Shown here: in pieces, positions 34,495-43,677 of the stretch
How positions within the stretch are numbered: the first letter of the stretch is position 1
How the letters are laid out: each line of letters opens with the position of its first letter
DNA from: Caldifarciminota bacterium
Lineage (GTDB): Bacteria > Hydrothermota > Tepidihabitantia > B3-TA06
NCBI GenBank assembly: GCA_016934635.1
Contig: JAFGSK010000054.1
Location: forward strand, 29,671-93,670
Length of the DNA: 64,000 bases
Direction of reading: 5' to 3'
Notes under the pieces: model-generated
Database searches by the model: none
What the model saw: only the letters and a program-made list of their open reading frames with translations
What the model was told of the DNA's origin: nothing
Translations under genes and position numbers: made by a program

Positions 34495-35082
34495 ATGGCT
34501 AAGAAGATTCTGATTCTCCTGACACTAAGTCTCGTGGTATTCGCTAGTGTTGCTTATGGTGCCAGGATAAAGAAAAAGGAAGCAGAAGCTCAACTGGAGG
34601 CCTGCAACGCCCGCAAAGCGGCTGCCGATGAAGGAATCGGTAACCTGGAACCTCAGATATCGGCCCTTCAGGGTGAGATATCCGAATTGGATGCCAAGAT
34701 CGCTGAACTCACGGCCACACGTGATTCACTGGCAGCACTGCCCCGTTACTGGGGACGTTACACTGTCAAATCAGGCGATTATCTTTACAAGATAGCAGCC
34801 GACCCATTTGTCTATCATGATGGCTCAAAGTGGCCACTGATCTACGAGGCAAACAACGATCTGATAATGAACCCGAACCTGATCTATCCAGGCTGGGTAC
34901 TCTTTATCCCAGGCGTCAACGAATGGAAGGTTGTCTGGGGCGATTGTCTGTGGAAGATCGCCAATTCCATAGCAGTATATGGAAACGCCTCCAGATGGCC
35001 GGAGATCTACGAAGCCAACAGAGACGTGATTGAGGATCCTCACTGGATTTATCCCGGCGAGGTCTTCGTCATTCCTCGGTAA
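34495..35082 (+). CDS. Exported protein with coiled coil and two LysM domains
   Basis: 195 aa. Signal peptide (ILILLTLSLVVFASVAYG), a helical/coiled segment (about 25-80, KKKEAEAQLEA…ISELDAKIAELTA), then two LysM-like units: YTVKSGDYLYKIAADP…YEANNDLIMNPNLIYPGWVLFIP and WKVVWGDCLWKIAN…YEANRDVIEDPHWIYPGEVFVIP. LysM binds peptidoglycan glycans. It follows the Lpp-like gene by eight bases with AGGAGG, so both are made from the same strong promoter and may act together at the wall. Confidence 0.85.
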   Translation: MAKKILILLTLSLVVFASVAYGARIKKKEAEAQLEACNARKAAADEGIGNLEPQISALQGEISELDAKIAELTATRDSLAALPRYWGRYTVKSGDYLYKIAADPFVYHDGSKWPLIYEANNDLIMNPNLIYPGWVLFIPGVNEWKVVWGDCLWKIANSIAVYGNASRWPEIYEANRDVIEDPHWIYPGEVFVIPR

Positions 35083-35100
35083 GAGAATCATGGATTATTG

Positions 35101-35135
35101 AGGGGAAGATCAAAGGTCTTCCCCTCCTTTCTTCT
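35101..35135 (+). terminator. Intrinsic terminator after the LysM gene
   Basis: AGGGGAAGA-TCAAAGG-TCTTCCCCT: a perfect 9-bp stem (35101-35109 with 35117-35125) followed by CCTTTCTTCTT. It closes the lipoprotein-LysM transcript and lies before the chosen phoH start. Confidence 0.75.
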
Positions 35136-35145
35136 TAAATCCCTA

Positions 35146-36084
35146 ATGTCCAGACGAATATTGAAATTAAAGGATATTGACCCGCTGTTACTTACAGGGG
35201 TGGGGGAAGAAAATCTGCGAATCTTGCGGAAAAACTTTAACGCTCAGATCGTTTCTCGAGGTAATAAGCTGACCGTTGAAGGTCCTGATGATGAAGTTGA
35301 AAGTGTTATCGGGATTATCAACCATCTTTCAGAATTGATTGTATCGGGACGAATCCCCACACCCGAGATAGTTCTCTCTCTTTTGGATTCTGAAAAAGGA
35401 AACCAAAAATCCCGCGAGCCGGAAAGTGGAGTCGTATATACCCCGCGTAAGGTAATTCGGCCCCAGTCCGAACATCAGGAGAAATACATAAATTATATTG
35501 AAGACACTCCTGTTACCTTTGCAATCGGCCCTGCCGGTACAGGCAAGACCTATCTTGCGGTAGCCAAATCGGTTGAGTCTTTGACCAACAACAGGATTGA
35601 CCGGATTATCCTTACAAGGCCAGCCGTGGAAGCGGGGGAGTCTTTAGGTTTCCTTCCCGGCGATCTGAAGGAAAAAGTTGATCCTTACCTGCGACCTCTT
35701 TACGACGCGCTTTCAGACATGATCCCTGCCGAACGTATGAGGCGATATCTGGATAATCAAGTAATCGAGGTGGCGCCGCTGGCATTCATGCGCGGAAGAA
35801 CCCTCTCCGATGCCTTCATTATTTTAGACGAGGCTCAAAATACCACACCTATCCAGATGAAGATGTTTCTTACCCGTCTGGGCTGGAACTCCCATGCGGT
35901 TATCACAGGCGATGTGACCCAGATCGATCTTGGCCACAGCAGCAGTTCCGGATTGCTTGACGCCATGAAGGTTTTGGAAAACATCGATGGAATAAGCTTC
36001 GTTTACTTCGATTCGACCGACGTTGTTCGTCCGCCTTTGGTTTCTACTATAATCCAGGCGTATGAAAAGAAAAATCCTGCGTAG
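35146..36084 (+). CDS. phoH: PhoH-like ATPase
   Basis: 312 aa from ATG 35146; the frame is open from a TTG at 35098, but that codon lies at the terminator hairpin. An N-terminal KH-like/GVGEENLRIL region (about 15-95) is followed by the ATPase: Walker A GPAGTGKT, LTRPAVEAGE, and Walker B FIILDEAQNTT, then GDVTQIDL. PhoH-type proteins are RNA-linked P-loop ATPases commonly encoded next to YbeY, as here. No clear Shine-Dalgarno. Its end overlaps pgpH by 23 bases. Confidence 0.88.
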   Translation: MSRRILKLKDIDPLLLTGVGEENLRILRKNFNAQIVSRGNKLTVEGPDDEVESVIGIINHLSELIVSGRIPTPEIVLSLLDSEKGNQKSREPESGVVYTPRKVIRPQSEHQEKYINYIEDTPVTFAIGPAGTGKTYLAVAKSVESLTNNRIDRIILTRPAVEAGESLGFLPGDLKEKVDPYLRPLYDALSDMIPAERMRRYLDNQVIEVAPLAFMRGRTLSDAFIILDEAQNTTPIQMKMFLTRLGWNSHAVITGDVTQIDLGHSSSSGLLDAMKVLENIDGISFVYFDSTDVVRPPLVSTIIQAYEKKNPA

Positions 36085-38197
36085 GCTGCTACTTGCACTC
36101 TCGGCGATAGCGGTACTTATCGCCGTCAACCTTGCACCTCTGTTGGCTCCGCCTGTCAAGATGGAGTATAAGGAAGGTAATATTCTTTCAAAGGATCTCT
36201 ATGCCCCTATACCTTTTCCCTTACCGAAGGATCCTGAACTTCTGGCTGCTCAGCAGGACAGCGCCGGTGCCCAGGTTCTACCTGTTCTAATCCATGATAA
36301 GGATGCAGACCTGATGTTGGATCGCAAGATGCGTAACCTGCATAACCTGGATTCAATACCCGAGGGTTTTTCCGCTTCCACCCGGGAACTCCTAACCAAC
36401 CCGAAAATCCCGGGCAGGGCATCGGTCCTTTCAGCTGCTGACAGCTTGATAGAAGCTATCCGTTCTCAGATGTATCTTAGAGACAAGGAGGAACTAGCTT
36501 CGTCAAAAGTAACTATATTAATGCAGATAGGGGAAGTGGAGGAAAGGGTCGATAACCTTCTCGATTACATCGATCTGGATACATTGGTTGAAAATGCCGC
36601 CCAGCGTCTGTTTCCACATGACCGGGAAAAGTTTGAGGCTCTGTACTCTATTGTATTAAGAACGATGTCATCGAATTACAATCTCGTATACGACAATGAG
36701 GAGACCGCCAGGCGCCGCAGCCAGGCTCGAAACCAGGTCGGATTATACGAAGGATACGTGGAGCGAGGCGAGTTAATAGCTGAAGCCAATAAGCCCATCG
36801 ATAAGGCAACCGTGAAGAAGCTTCATGCCCTGAACCTCGAACAGCAGGGTAATTGGAAGCTGCGGGCTCAGCTTTTCCTGCGGCAGAACCTTTTGTACAT
36901 TCTGGTGCTGGGAATCCTGGGTATTACTATCTTCCTTCTGAAAAAGGATTACAAGATAAGGGAGTTCCTTTACGTAACCCTGCTTTTGATAACGGGTATA
37001 ATTGCAAGTCTTGCCCTGAGAAGGTTCTCTTCCTGGTGGTTCGTTCCCACCGGATTCATCGCCCTGGGATGTGCGATATTCCTTGGATCCCTCGAAGGAA
37101 TTATTTTAACAATGGTATCCTCGGTTTTATTATACCTGCCGTGGCATAATGAACCGGAGTATTTACTCTACGCATTGCTTGTGGGCTTTGGGGGTTTGCT
37201 TGCCTTGCCGTTGATGAAGCGACGGACCGGCTTTCTGGCCGCGTTGGGGTTTTTTCTTGTGGGCGGGTTGTTGGCCCGTGCCAGTTTTCTGCTCACCACG
37301 GCGAATCTTTCGGTGCGTGAACTGCCCGGGGCGCTGCTGGGGATTGGTATTAACTCAACCCTTAACTTCGGGTTTCTTCTGGCGGCATTCGTAGCCGCGG
37401 AACGGGTATTCGGTTTTACCTCCACCTTGACCCTTGCCAGGCTTGCAGATTTGAATCGTCCCTTGTTCAGGGAGTTTGCCCTGAAGGCTTCGGGCTCGTA
37501 TCACCACAGCATACTTGTCGGGAATCTTGCCGAAAGGGGTGCACGGGCTATCGGGGCCAATCCTGATCTTTCCCTTGCCGGAGGTTACTATCACGATATT
37601 GGAAAGATGGCAAAACCGGAATACTTTATCGAAAACCTGGTGGGCAACAGTAATCCCCACGATTCACTCAAACCGAAGATCTCGGCCTTGATCCTGTCGA
37701 ATCATGTGAAGAAGGCTCTGGTTACGGCAGAGAGAATGGGTTTGCCTGAACCGGTTCGTGACATTATTGCCCAGCATCACGGGACCACCAGGATGGAGTA
37801 TTTCTACCAGAAATATCTCAAGAGCGGTACCAAGGATCAGGTACCTGAATCGGAATTCCGCTATCCAGGACCCAAGCCGCAGACCAAGGAGGCAGCTCTA
37901 GTTATGCTTGCCGATTCGGTTGAAGCGGCGGTTCGAAGTCAGGGGTTCAAGGATAAAGAGGATCTTGAGAAGATAATAAAGAATATACTGGACCTCAAGG
38001 TCTCTGAAGGCCAACTGGATGAGTGCGCATTTACTACCGCGGATATACACAAGGTGCGCGAGGTCTTCGTATCCATATTAATCGGGACTTATCATCCCAG
38101 AATAAGTTATGAGCATGGTAAAGATAGCAATCGAGGTGCCGAAGAGAACGCCAGTAAAAAGAATCGCTCTTCGCACACTCGTAAAAAGAATACTTAG
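36062..38197 (+). CDS. pgpH: PgpH-type membrane HD phosphohydrolase (c-di-AMP phosphodiesterase)
   Basis: 711 aa. One N-terminal helix (about 8-30), an extracytoplasmic 7TMR-HDED domain (about 35-270), a 7-helix membrane block (about 280-470) and a cytoplasmic HD domain with SYHHSILVGNLAE, YYHDIGKM, LSNHVKK, AQHHGT and LADSVEAA. These supply the HD metal ligands. Homologues hydrolyse cyclic di-AMP. Placement between phoH and ybeY is the usual one for this family. The C-terminal 30 residues (…SYEHGKDSNRGAEENAS…) are encoded over the ybeY start. Confidence 0.9.
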   Translation: MKRKILRRLLLALSAIAVLIAVNLAPLLAPPVKMEYKEGNILSKDLYAPIPFPLPKDPELLAAQQDSAGAQVLPVLIHDKDADLMLDRKMRNLHNLDSIPEGFSASTRELLTNPKIPGRASVLSAADSLIEAIRSQMYLRDKEELASSKVTILMQIGEVEERVDNLLDYIDLDTLVENAAQRLFPHDREKFEALYSIVLRTMSSNYNLVYDNEETARRRSQARNQVGLYEGYVERGELIAEANKPIDKATVKKLHALNLEQQGNWKLRAQLFLRQNLLYILVLGILGITIFLLKKDYKIREFLYVTLLLITGIIASLALRRFSSWWFVPTGFIALGCAIFLGSLEGIILTMVSSVLLYLPWHNEPEYLLYALLVGFGGLLALPLMKRRTGFLAALGFFLVGGLLARASFLLTTANLSVRELPGALLGIGINSTLNFGFLLAAFVAAERVFGFTSTLTLARLADLNRPLFREFALKASGSYHHSILVGNLAERGARAIGANPDLSLAGGYYHDIGKMAKPEYFIENLVGNSNPHDSLKPKISALILSNHVKKALVTAERMGLPEPVRDIIAQHHGTTRMEYFYQKYLKSGTKDQVPESEFRYPGPKPQTKEAALVMLADSVEAAVRSQGFKDKEDLEKIIKNILDLKVSEGQLDECAFTTADIHKVREVFVSILIGTYHPRISYEHGKDSNRGAEENASKKNRSSHTRKKNT

Positions 38198-38495
38198 GTC
38201 AGAGGGAATAAAAAAAGGAGTTAACATAATAATAGGAGACGATGAGTCACTTGCCGATCTGAACCGAAGGTTCAGGGCGAGGGAAGGCCCGACCGATGTC
38301 CTGGCATTCGATTTTGATGAGGAGGATTTCCTTGGCGAGGTCTACGTTTCACTTGATCGGGTCAGGGAGCAATCACGAGAATACGGAGTTAGTGAAGCGG
38401 AAGAGATCAAAAGACTCGTCATTCACGGTGTCCTGCATCTTCTGGGCTACAAACACAACCAGATGCCCGAGCTGATGGAACTGTACCTTAAATGA
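38109..38495 (+). CDS. ybeY: Endoribonuclease YbeY
   Basis: 128 aa. The zinc-binding signature HGVLHLLGYKH is present, as is the upstream substrate-binding stretch LNRRFRAREGPTDVLAFDFDE and the FLGEVYVSLDRV strand. YbeY processes 16S rRNA 3' ends and acts in ribosome quality control. Slightly short at the C-terminus. The ATG (38109, or 38115) lies 83-89 bases inside pgpH, a long out-of-frame overlap; its stop overlaps the next gene by four bases. Confidence 0.9.
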   Translation: MSMVKIAIEVPKRTPVKRIALRTLVKRILRSEGIKKGVNIIIGDDESLADLNRRFRAREGPTDVLAFDFDEEDFLGEVYVSLDRVREQSREYGVSEAEEIKRLVIHGVLHLLGYKHNQMPELMELYLK

Positions 38496-39736
38496 CCCCA
38501 TTCGCCCTTCTAATACCTATCGGTGTTCTTCTTGTGGCCAGTGCCTTCTTTTCCAGTTCGGAGACGGCCTATTTCTCGCTCTCCCCGGTTCATGCAAGCC
38601 GGATCGGTAAGAGGCATCTGGCAGGCAGGCTTCTGCGCTCACGGGATCGTCTTCTTGCCACCATACTTACCGGCAATCTCCTGGTTAACGTTACGGCGAC
38701 GGCATTGTGGACGACCTTTCTGATACTCCTTTCCAGGGAGTTCTTGTTTGATGAAGCTCAGAGGACCCTTGTAATGTCCCTTGGCCCTTTAGCCATGGTG
38801 GTTCTGTTACTCGTGATAGGTGAGATTACACCCAAGATCATTGCAGTGAGGCTTGGGGTGACACTTGCCAGGGTTTATGCGCCCGTACTCGTGTTCTTCA
38901 GCTGGGTTTTCTTTCCCATAACCTGGGTACTGCAAAAGATGTTCAGTCCGGTTCTCCGCAAGCGCCCGAAAGAGCGTCCCTTTCCTACCGACGAGGAGGT
39001 CAAGACCATGATCGAGATGGCGGTCCGGTACGGGATTCTTCGACCTGACGAGGAACTTATCATGGAAAATCTGGTTGACCTGGGGGAACGCACGGTCAGA
39101 GAAGTGATGACCCCGCGTCTTGAGATGAAGGCTCTAGAGGCCTCCACGAAACGCTCGGAAGCCCTGGCTTATGCCCGCGATGCTCATCGCTCCCGCTATC
39201 CTGTATACGAGGAAACCACCGACAAGGTCCTGGGGATACTGTACGTTAAAGATCTCCTGATTTCTTCGCGCGGAACACCTATCAAGGGGTTGCTGCGAGA
39301 ACCCTATTTCGTACCCGAGACCAAGGCCCTGTCCGAGTTACTCGAGGAACTCAGGCGCTCGGATCAACATATCGCAGTAGTGATAGACGAGTTCGGCGGA
39401 ACCTCGGGTTTGGTGACACTTGAGGACATACTCGAGGCGATATTCGGCGAGATAGTCGATGAGTACGATTCGACCCTTCCCTACAGAAAGCTCGAGGATG
39501 GAAGCTATCTGGTCAAAGGAACCATAGATCTGGCCACGCTGAACCAGCTTTTCGACGAGGCGTTTACCGATGCGGAGGAGGAGTTTGATCGCCTTTCAGA
39601 ACTCCTAACTCACGAGCTCGGGCACATACCGGTCAAGGGGGAAAAACTGAATTACAACGGCATAGTGCTCACCGTAAGCAAGGTGAGGGGCATGGCTATC
39701 GAGCAAGTCCACCTCGTAAAAAAGGAATCCGAATGA
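38492..39736 (+). CDS. Membrane CBS-pair protein (DUF21/CorC-HlyC family)
   Basis: 414 aa. N-terminal DUF21/CNNM membrane domain (about 1-180, with FFSSSETAYFSLSP, ILTGNLLVNV, LLVIGEITPK), a CBS pair (about 200-330, REVMTPR, RYPVYEETTDKVLGILYVKDLL, VVIDEFGGTSGLVTLEDI), and a C-terminal CorC/HlyC domain (about 335-410). The family is linked to Mg2+/Co2+ transport; 'hemolysin' is a historic label. Four-base overlap with ybeY and with the next gene. Conserved neighbour of ybeY in many bacteria. Confidence 0.85.
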   Translation: MTPFALLIPIGVLLVASAFFSSSETAYFSLSPVHASRIGKRHLAGRLLRSRDRLLATILTGNLLVNVTATALWTTFLILLSREFLFDEAQRTLVMSLGPLAMVVLLLVIGEITPKIIAVRLGVTLARVYAPVLVFFSWVFFPITWVLQKMFSPVLRKRPKERPFPTDEEVKTMIEMAVRYGILRPDEELIMENLVDLGERTVREVMTPRLEMKALEASTKRSEALAYARDAHRSRYPVYEETTDKVLGILYVKDLLISSRGTPIKGLLREPYFVPETKALSELLEELRRSDQHIAVVIDEFGGTSGLVTLEDILEAIFGEIVDEYDSTLPYRKLEDGSYLVKGTIDLATLNQLFDEAFTDAEEEFDRLSELLTHELGHIPVKGEKLNYNGIVLTVSKVRGMAIEQVHLVKKESE

Positions 39737-40674
39737 CCGGAGAGATTGCAGTCCTTTTCCTCGGGGTAGTCTTTATATTCGTTCAGGCATTCTTTGCAGG
39801 ATCGGAGACTGCCTACGTTGTTGCCAATCCGGTCCGGGTAGCCCATATCTCGCGTAAAACCCGGCGCCAGGAGCAGGCCATAGAGCTTCTCAACAATCCT
39901 GAGGCCCTTCTGGTAATGACGCTCATCTGTACCAATATTGCGGTGGTTCTTTCGGAGTTCTTCTTTACCACCTTCTTCGTCTCCCAGTTCGGGGAATTTT
40001 GGGGAACGAGCGCCGCCATCATCGTCGGGGCGGTTTCAGGTCTGATCCTGGGCGAGTACTTCCCCAAAAACTGGGCGCGTACCCGTGCCGAACAATTCGT
40101 GGTTGCGACCTCCGGTTTCTACAGGGTCGCGGCAATACTCGCCCGGCCTTTCCGTAAGGTTTTCCGCACACCTAAGGCCAAGGAGCGCAGGGGTGAGCGT
40201 CTTGCAATCACGAGGCCGGATATCCTTACCGCACTCAAGCTGGGCGAGAAGATAGGCAGCATAGAAGAGAAAACCTCACCCAGGGTGGCCAATCTATTCA
40301 GCGCCTTTGATACCCCGCTTGCTGACGTGATGACGCCTTGGGATCGTGTCGCTACTCTTACCTCAGGTTACAAGAGGGCTGACGTTTTAATGACCGTATC
40401 TAGAGAGGGCTTTACCCGTTATCCGGTTCTCGATAAGAAAACTGGTAAGATCCTGGGTATCCTTCACACAAAGGATCTTCTGATCCCCAGGCACAAGTTA
40501 CGCGAGCCTTTCTTTACCAAGCCAGGGGTGCGCATAACCGAGCTTCTGCGGACAATGCAAACCAACCGTGCACACATGGCCATTATCCTTGATAGAGACG
40601 ATCAACCCACAGGGCTGGTGACTTTGGAAGACCTTCTGGAGGAGTTCATAGGCGAGATACGCTCCGAGGAATAA
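39733..40674 (+). CDS. Membrane CBS-pair protein lacking the CorC domain
   Basis: 313 aa. DUF21 domain (FFAGSETAYVVANP, LICTNIAVVLSE, LILGEYFPK; three to four helices, residues about 1-150) and a CBS pair (ADVMTPWDRVATL, RYPVLDKKTGKILGILHTKDLL, AIILDRDDQPTGLVTLEDLLEEFIGEI). It ends just after the second CBS domain, without the CorC/HlyC domain of its upstream paralogue. The two are probably partners: a tandem duplication with domain loss. The start overlaps the upstream stop by four bases (ATGA). Confidence 0.85.
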   Translation: MTGEIAVLFLGVVFIFVQAFFAGSETAYVVANPVRVAHISRKTRRQEQAIELLNNPEALLVMTLICTNIAVVLSEFFFTTFFVSQFGEFWGTSAAIIVGAVSGLILGEYFPKNWARTRAEQFVVATSGFYRVAAILARPFRKVFRTPKAKERRGERLAITRPDILTALKLGEKIGSIEEKTSPRVANLFSAFDTPLADVMTPWDRVATLTSGYKRADVLMTVSREGFTRYPVLDKKTGKILGILHTKDLLIPRHKLREPFFTKPGVRITELLRTMQTNRAHMAIILDRDDQPTGLVTLEDLLEEFIGEIRSEE

Positions 40675-41492
40675 AACACACCCCACAATTTTGCGTAGCA
40701 AAATTCAAGGGAACCCGAAAAATCACCCCACCAAAAAGCTTCGTTACGTTGCTCCGCGAGCTTCGCCATTTCATGTCACGGGGACCCCAAGTATAATGCT
40801 CCTTTTCTTCCCTCACCCCCGCCCCCTCTCCCAAGGGGAGAGGGGATAGTGGTTCTCCTCTCCCTGTGGGAGAGGAGTTAGAGGTGAGGGGTTATGGGAG
40901 AGGGAAGGAGGACGGACGCTTGCGAATCGAAGATCCTCTCTAGTCCGTCAAGAAATAACAATGGATGGGTTAAAGAACCCGTCCTCCATACCCCGATGAA
41001 CCCATACTCGGACTGGACAGAGAGATTCAGGTTTAGTTGTTCTTCCTTCCCCCTCCCTGGTGTGAGAGGTGCGCACCGCAGGTGCATTTAGGGGGAGAGG
41101 CTTGAACCTCACTCCGGTCTGGACAGGCTGAGAGCCTGCGCTCCACAGTCTTATTCAATAATCTTGAAATCTTCTATCAGGTCAGGCCCCTTGCCGACCG
41201 CCGACAGCTGTATTAAATTCGTTGGCCGGCCCGGGGTATAAACTCCCACAGGCCAGCCTTTTAAGCCTTTGCTTTAGCCCATCGTAAGGATTGACCCTTG
41301 CAGGTTGAGAATAACTAGACGCTTCGGTCAAGTCAAATTAAAAGACGATTCTTTCTTTCAATTCTGCGTTTATTCCCAAGCATAGGATAGTTGGTACCTT
41401 TGTACCCTGTGGATTCATAACTGTTATTCTTCCGCCGATCTTCGCGCTCGTTTTAAGACTGCGCTTCCGCAAAGGCGACAGAACTCCCGGGT
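40675..41492. repeat. Gene-free region with dispersed palindromic repeats
   Basis: About 820 bases with no credible gene. It holds a hairpin at 40687-40705 (see next entry); the dispersed unit GGGGACCCCAAGTATAATGCTCCTTTT (from 40780); an inverted CTCTCCC/GGGAGAG cluster (about 40826-40890) of the type also at 43806-43875, 47330-47420 and 47775-47905; and GC-rich debris containing GGACAGGCTGAGAGCCTGCGCTCC. From about 41180 to 41492 I see nothing interpretable. Confidence 0.6.
40687..40705 (+). terminator. Hairpin after the CBS gene
   Basis: AATTTTGC-GTA-GCAAAATT, a perfect 8-bp stem, 12 bases past the stop of 39733-40674. The U-tract is missing, so termination is uncertain; a GCGTAGCA centre recurs in the hairpin near 48000. 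Confidence 0.4.
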
Positions 41493-43448
41493 CTACTTCC
41501 TTCCGTTGCCGTTTGCGGACTCAAGACCCAGCCGCTGTTCTGCTACCCGCAGGATAGCTGCGAGCATATCCTGGTAGGATATCTGGGCGAATCCTGCCAT
41601 TTTTGCCAGGTGACCGTCCCAGCACCAGCCCGGGTTTGGGTTGACCTCGAGCAGTTTGGGTACGCCCTGGGAATCCAGCCGCCAGTCGAACCGGGCGTAG
41701 TCACGGCACTCCAGACGGTCGAACAGCTTCGTACACCACTCCACAAGCATCTTCTCGATCTCGTCTGGCAGATTGGCCGGGACTGATTTCAAGCTTCTCC
41801 AGTAGGGGGAATCCGGCATCCATTTTGCCTCGTACCCGCATATCTTCGGAAGGCCGTCCGGCAGATTGGAATAATCCTCCTCGATGATGGGCAGCACCTG
41901 GTAGGACTCAGGCGGGTTGCCGATTATACCCATGGTCAGATCCGCACCTTGCAGGAACTCCTCCACAAGCACGGACTTGTCGTAGCCGAATTTCTCCCTT
42001 ATCCCGGATACGGCATCCAGGAGTTCTTCAGGTTTCGATGCAACGCTGCGCTGGGTTATGCCGAAGGAAGAGTCGCCCAGGTTGGGTTTGACAATCACCG
42101 GGAAGTTGAACTCGAGATCCAAAGCGGTGTCTTCGGGTTTTATGAACAAAGCCTCGGGCACCGGTATCCCCATCTCACGGGCCACTCCACGCACGAGTGA
42201 CTTGTCGTAACAGAACGCCATGCACTGAGGGCCTGCGCCTGTGTACGGGATACCCATAGCTTCGAGCATGGCCGCTACGTGAAGCTCCTTGCGGGCGTCG
42301 TTCTCGAACCCCTCGTCGCACAGGTTTAACACATAATCAGTCTTGCCCTTTATCCTTGCCAGGTCTGCGATCATCGTGGAGTGGTTGTTAAGATAGTCGA
42401 AATGGTAACCTTCGACCTCGCGCAGCGCACCTTTGAGCTGGTCGATGGTGAAGATATCCTCCTCTGCAAAGACACCCTGGGGCTTAAGGTTGTCTGGCCT
42501 CGAAGGATCACCCATTACCACGGTCACATTACGCAACTCGGTTCTTACCCTGCGCCTTCGCGGGGTCCACTCCTTGCGTATCCTGGCGGAAACGATGATA
42601 CGGCGCTCCATCATGCCCAGGTCCTGGTTGCGCTTGGAGTCCGGTGAGATCTGGGAATGAACCGTTATCCCCTTGAACCCGGCCTTGCGCAGCAGCTCGG
42701 TTATGGAATCCTGCGAGTATAACCTCTCCGCATAGAACTGGTCCGCAAGGACGCCTTTCTCGACGTGGGTTACGACTTCCCGCGATATGAGCCGCTGCCT
42801 GTCCAACGACAAGGAACGCTCGCGGCACACGAAGTGCCGGGGGTCGATCCACTCCCAGGAACGCGGCTGGAAGTTTGCCCGCAGATAATCACCGTCGGCT
42901 ACGTCCAGAAGTATCTTGCCCCAGGGTTTCAATAACCGGGCAACTTCCATGAGCACTTTCAAGTCGTCGTTGACCGTCTCGAAGTAACCGAAGCTGTTGC
43001 CCAGAATCATTACCGCGTCGAAGGAATCGGTCGGATGAGGCAGTTTCCGAGCATCGCCTTCGCGAAACCTGACCACAAGCGCTTCCTTTCTTGCCTGGGA
43101 TCGGGCGCGCTGGATCAGGTAATGGGAGCGATCCATACCTTCCACGTTGGTGAAATCCCTGCGAGCCAGTTCCAGGGTGTGCCTGCCCTGACCGCAGCAT
43201 AAATCAAGAATCGAGTCGTCAGCTGCAAGGTTGAGGATTTCAGTGAACAAGTCGACTTCTCTGGCGGTGATGGCTCGGTCGTCCACGACGTCTCCGTCGG
43301 TTTTAAGGTAGATTGAGTTGAAGATGCGTCGCCACCATTCCGCTGGAACGTGTTCCTCGAGATTGGGCACCGGCCCTAATGTCCTCGGCTTCCCCCCAGG
43401 CTCCTTGGCTTTTGGAGCCTTTGCGACGTCGGACTTGACGTCTTTCAT
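41493..43448 (-). CDS. Methyltransferase/ATP-grasp ligase fusion protein
   Basis: 651 aa from ATG 43448 (GAGGTG upstream). The N-terminal half (about 45-300) is a class I SAM methyltransferase: motif I ILDLCCGQGRHTLEL, VEGMDRSHYLIQRA, FREGDARKLP, FDAVMILGNSFGYFE. The C-terminal half (about 310-640) is a D-Ala-D-Ala-ligase-like ATP-grasp enzyme: VTVVMGDPSRP, GIPYTGAGPQCMAFCYDKSLVR, FPVIVKPNLGDSSFGI, VLVEEFLQGADLTMGI, and metal-binding ARFDWRLD…KLLEVNPNPGW. The fusion suggests ligation and methylation of one peptide or amino-acid product, but the product is unknown. It stands alone on its strand. Confidence 0.8.
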   Translation of the reverse strand: MKDVKSDVAKAPKAKEPGGKPRTLGPVPNLEEHVPAEWWRRIFNSIYLKTDGDVVDDRAITAREVDLFTEILNLAADDSILDLCCGQGRHTLELARRDFTNVEGMDRSHYLIQRARSQARKEALVVRFREGDARKLPHPTDSFDAVMILGNSFGYFETVNDDLKVLMEVARLLKPWGKILLDVADGDYLRANFQPRSWEWIDPRHFVCRERSLSLDRQRLISREVVTHVEKGVLADQFYAERLYSQDSITELLRKAGFKGITVHSQISPDSKRNQDLGMMERRIIVSARIRKEWTPRRRRVRTELRNVTVVMGDPSRPDNLKPQGVFAEEDIFTIDQLKGALREVEGYHFDYLNNHSTMIADLARIKGKTDYVLNLCDEGFENDARKELHVAAMLEAMGIPYTGAGPQCMAFCYDKSLVRGVAREMGIPVPEALFIKPEDTALDLEFNFPVIVKPNLGDSSFGITQRSVASKPEELLDAVSGIREKFGYDKSVLVEEFLQGADLTMGIIGNPPESYQVLPIIEEDYSNLPDGLPKICGYEAKWMPDSPYWRSLKSVPANLPDEIEKMLVEWCTKLFDRLECRDYARFDWRLDSQGVPKLLEVNPNPGWCWDGHLAKMAGFAQISYQDMLAAILRVAEQRLGLESANGNGRK

Positions 43449-43568
43449 AATCAATGCACCTCAATGACCCATCCGGGCGCTGAGAGGTTCCGCAGGTTAC
43501 CCGTCCACCTAATGGCAGACGAGCGTCCGAGGCACCAAATATCCTCGTGACCACACCTACTAACTTGG

Positions 43569-43596
43569 TTTATAGTCAAAAATAGGGCAATGTCAA
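43569..43596 (-). promoter_or_regulatory. Promoter of the methyltransferase/ATP-grasp gene
   Basis: Minus strand TTGACA (43591-43596), 16 bases, TATAAA (43569-43574), predicted start near 43562 and a leader of about 114 bases. Two TTGAC-like hexamers (TTGACT at 43575-43580 as well) may compete. Confidence 0.6.
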
Positions 43597-43605
43597 GTAA
43601 AAATA

Positions 43606-43677
43606 CCCCAAGAAGAAATCGAAGATTTCTTCTTGGGGACCCCGGAGACAATGCTCCTTTTTAGCAAAGCTAAAAAG
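43606..43677. repeat. Two adjacent perfect hairpins in a dispersed repeat
   Basis: CCCCAAGAAGAAATC-GAA-GATTTCTTCTTGGGG (43606-43638) is a perfect 15-bp inverted repeat. It runs into GGGGACCCCGGAGACAATGCTCCTTTT and a second hairpin, CTTTTTAGC-AAA-GCTAAAAAG (43657-43677). The GGGGACCCC…ATGCTCC unit recurs at 40780 and 43768. Confidence 0.7.

Noticed and set aside
35098..35145. Upstream TTG start for phoH
   Set aside because: It sits at the intrinsic terminator of the LysM gene; ATG 35146 fits the family better.
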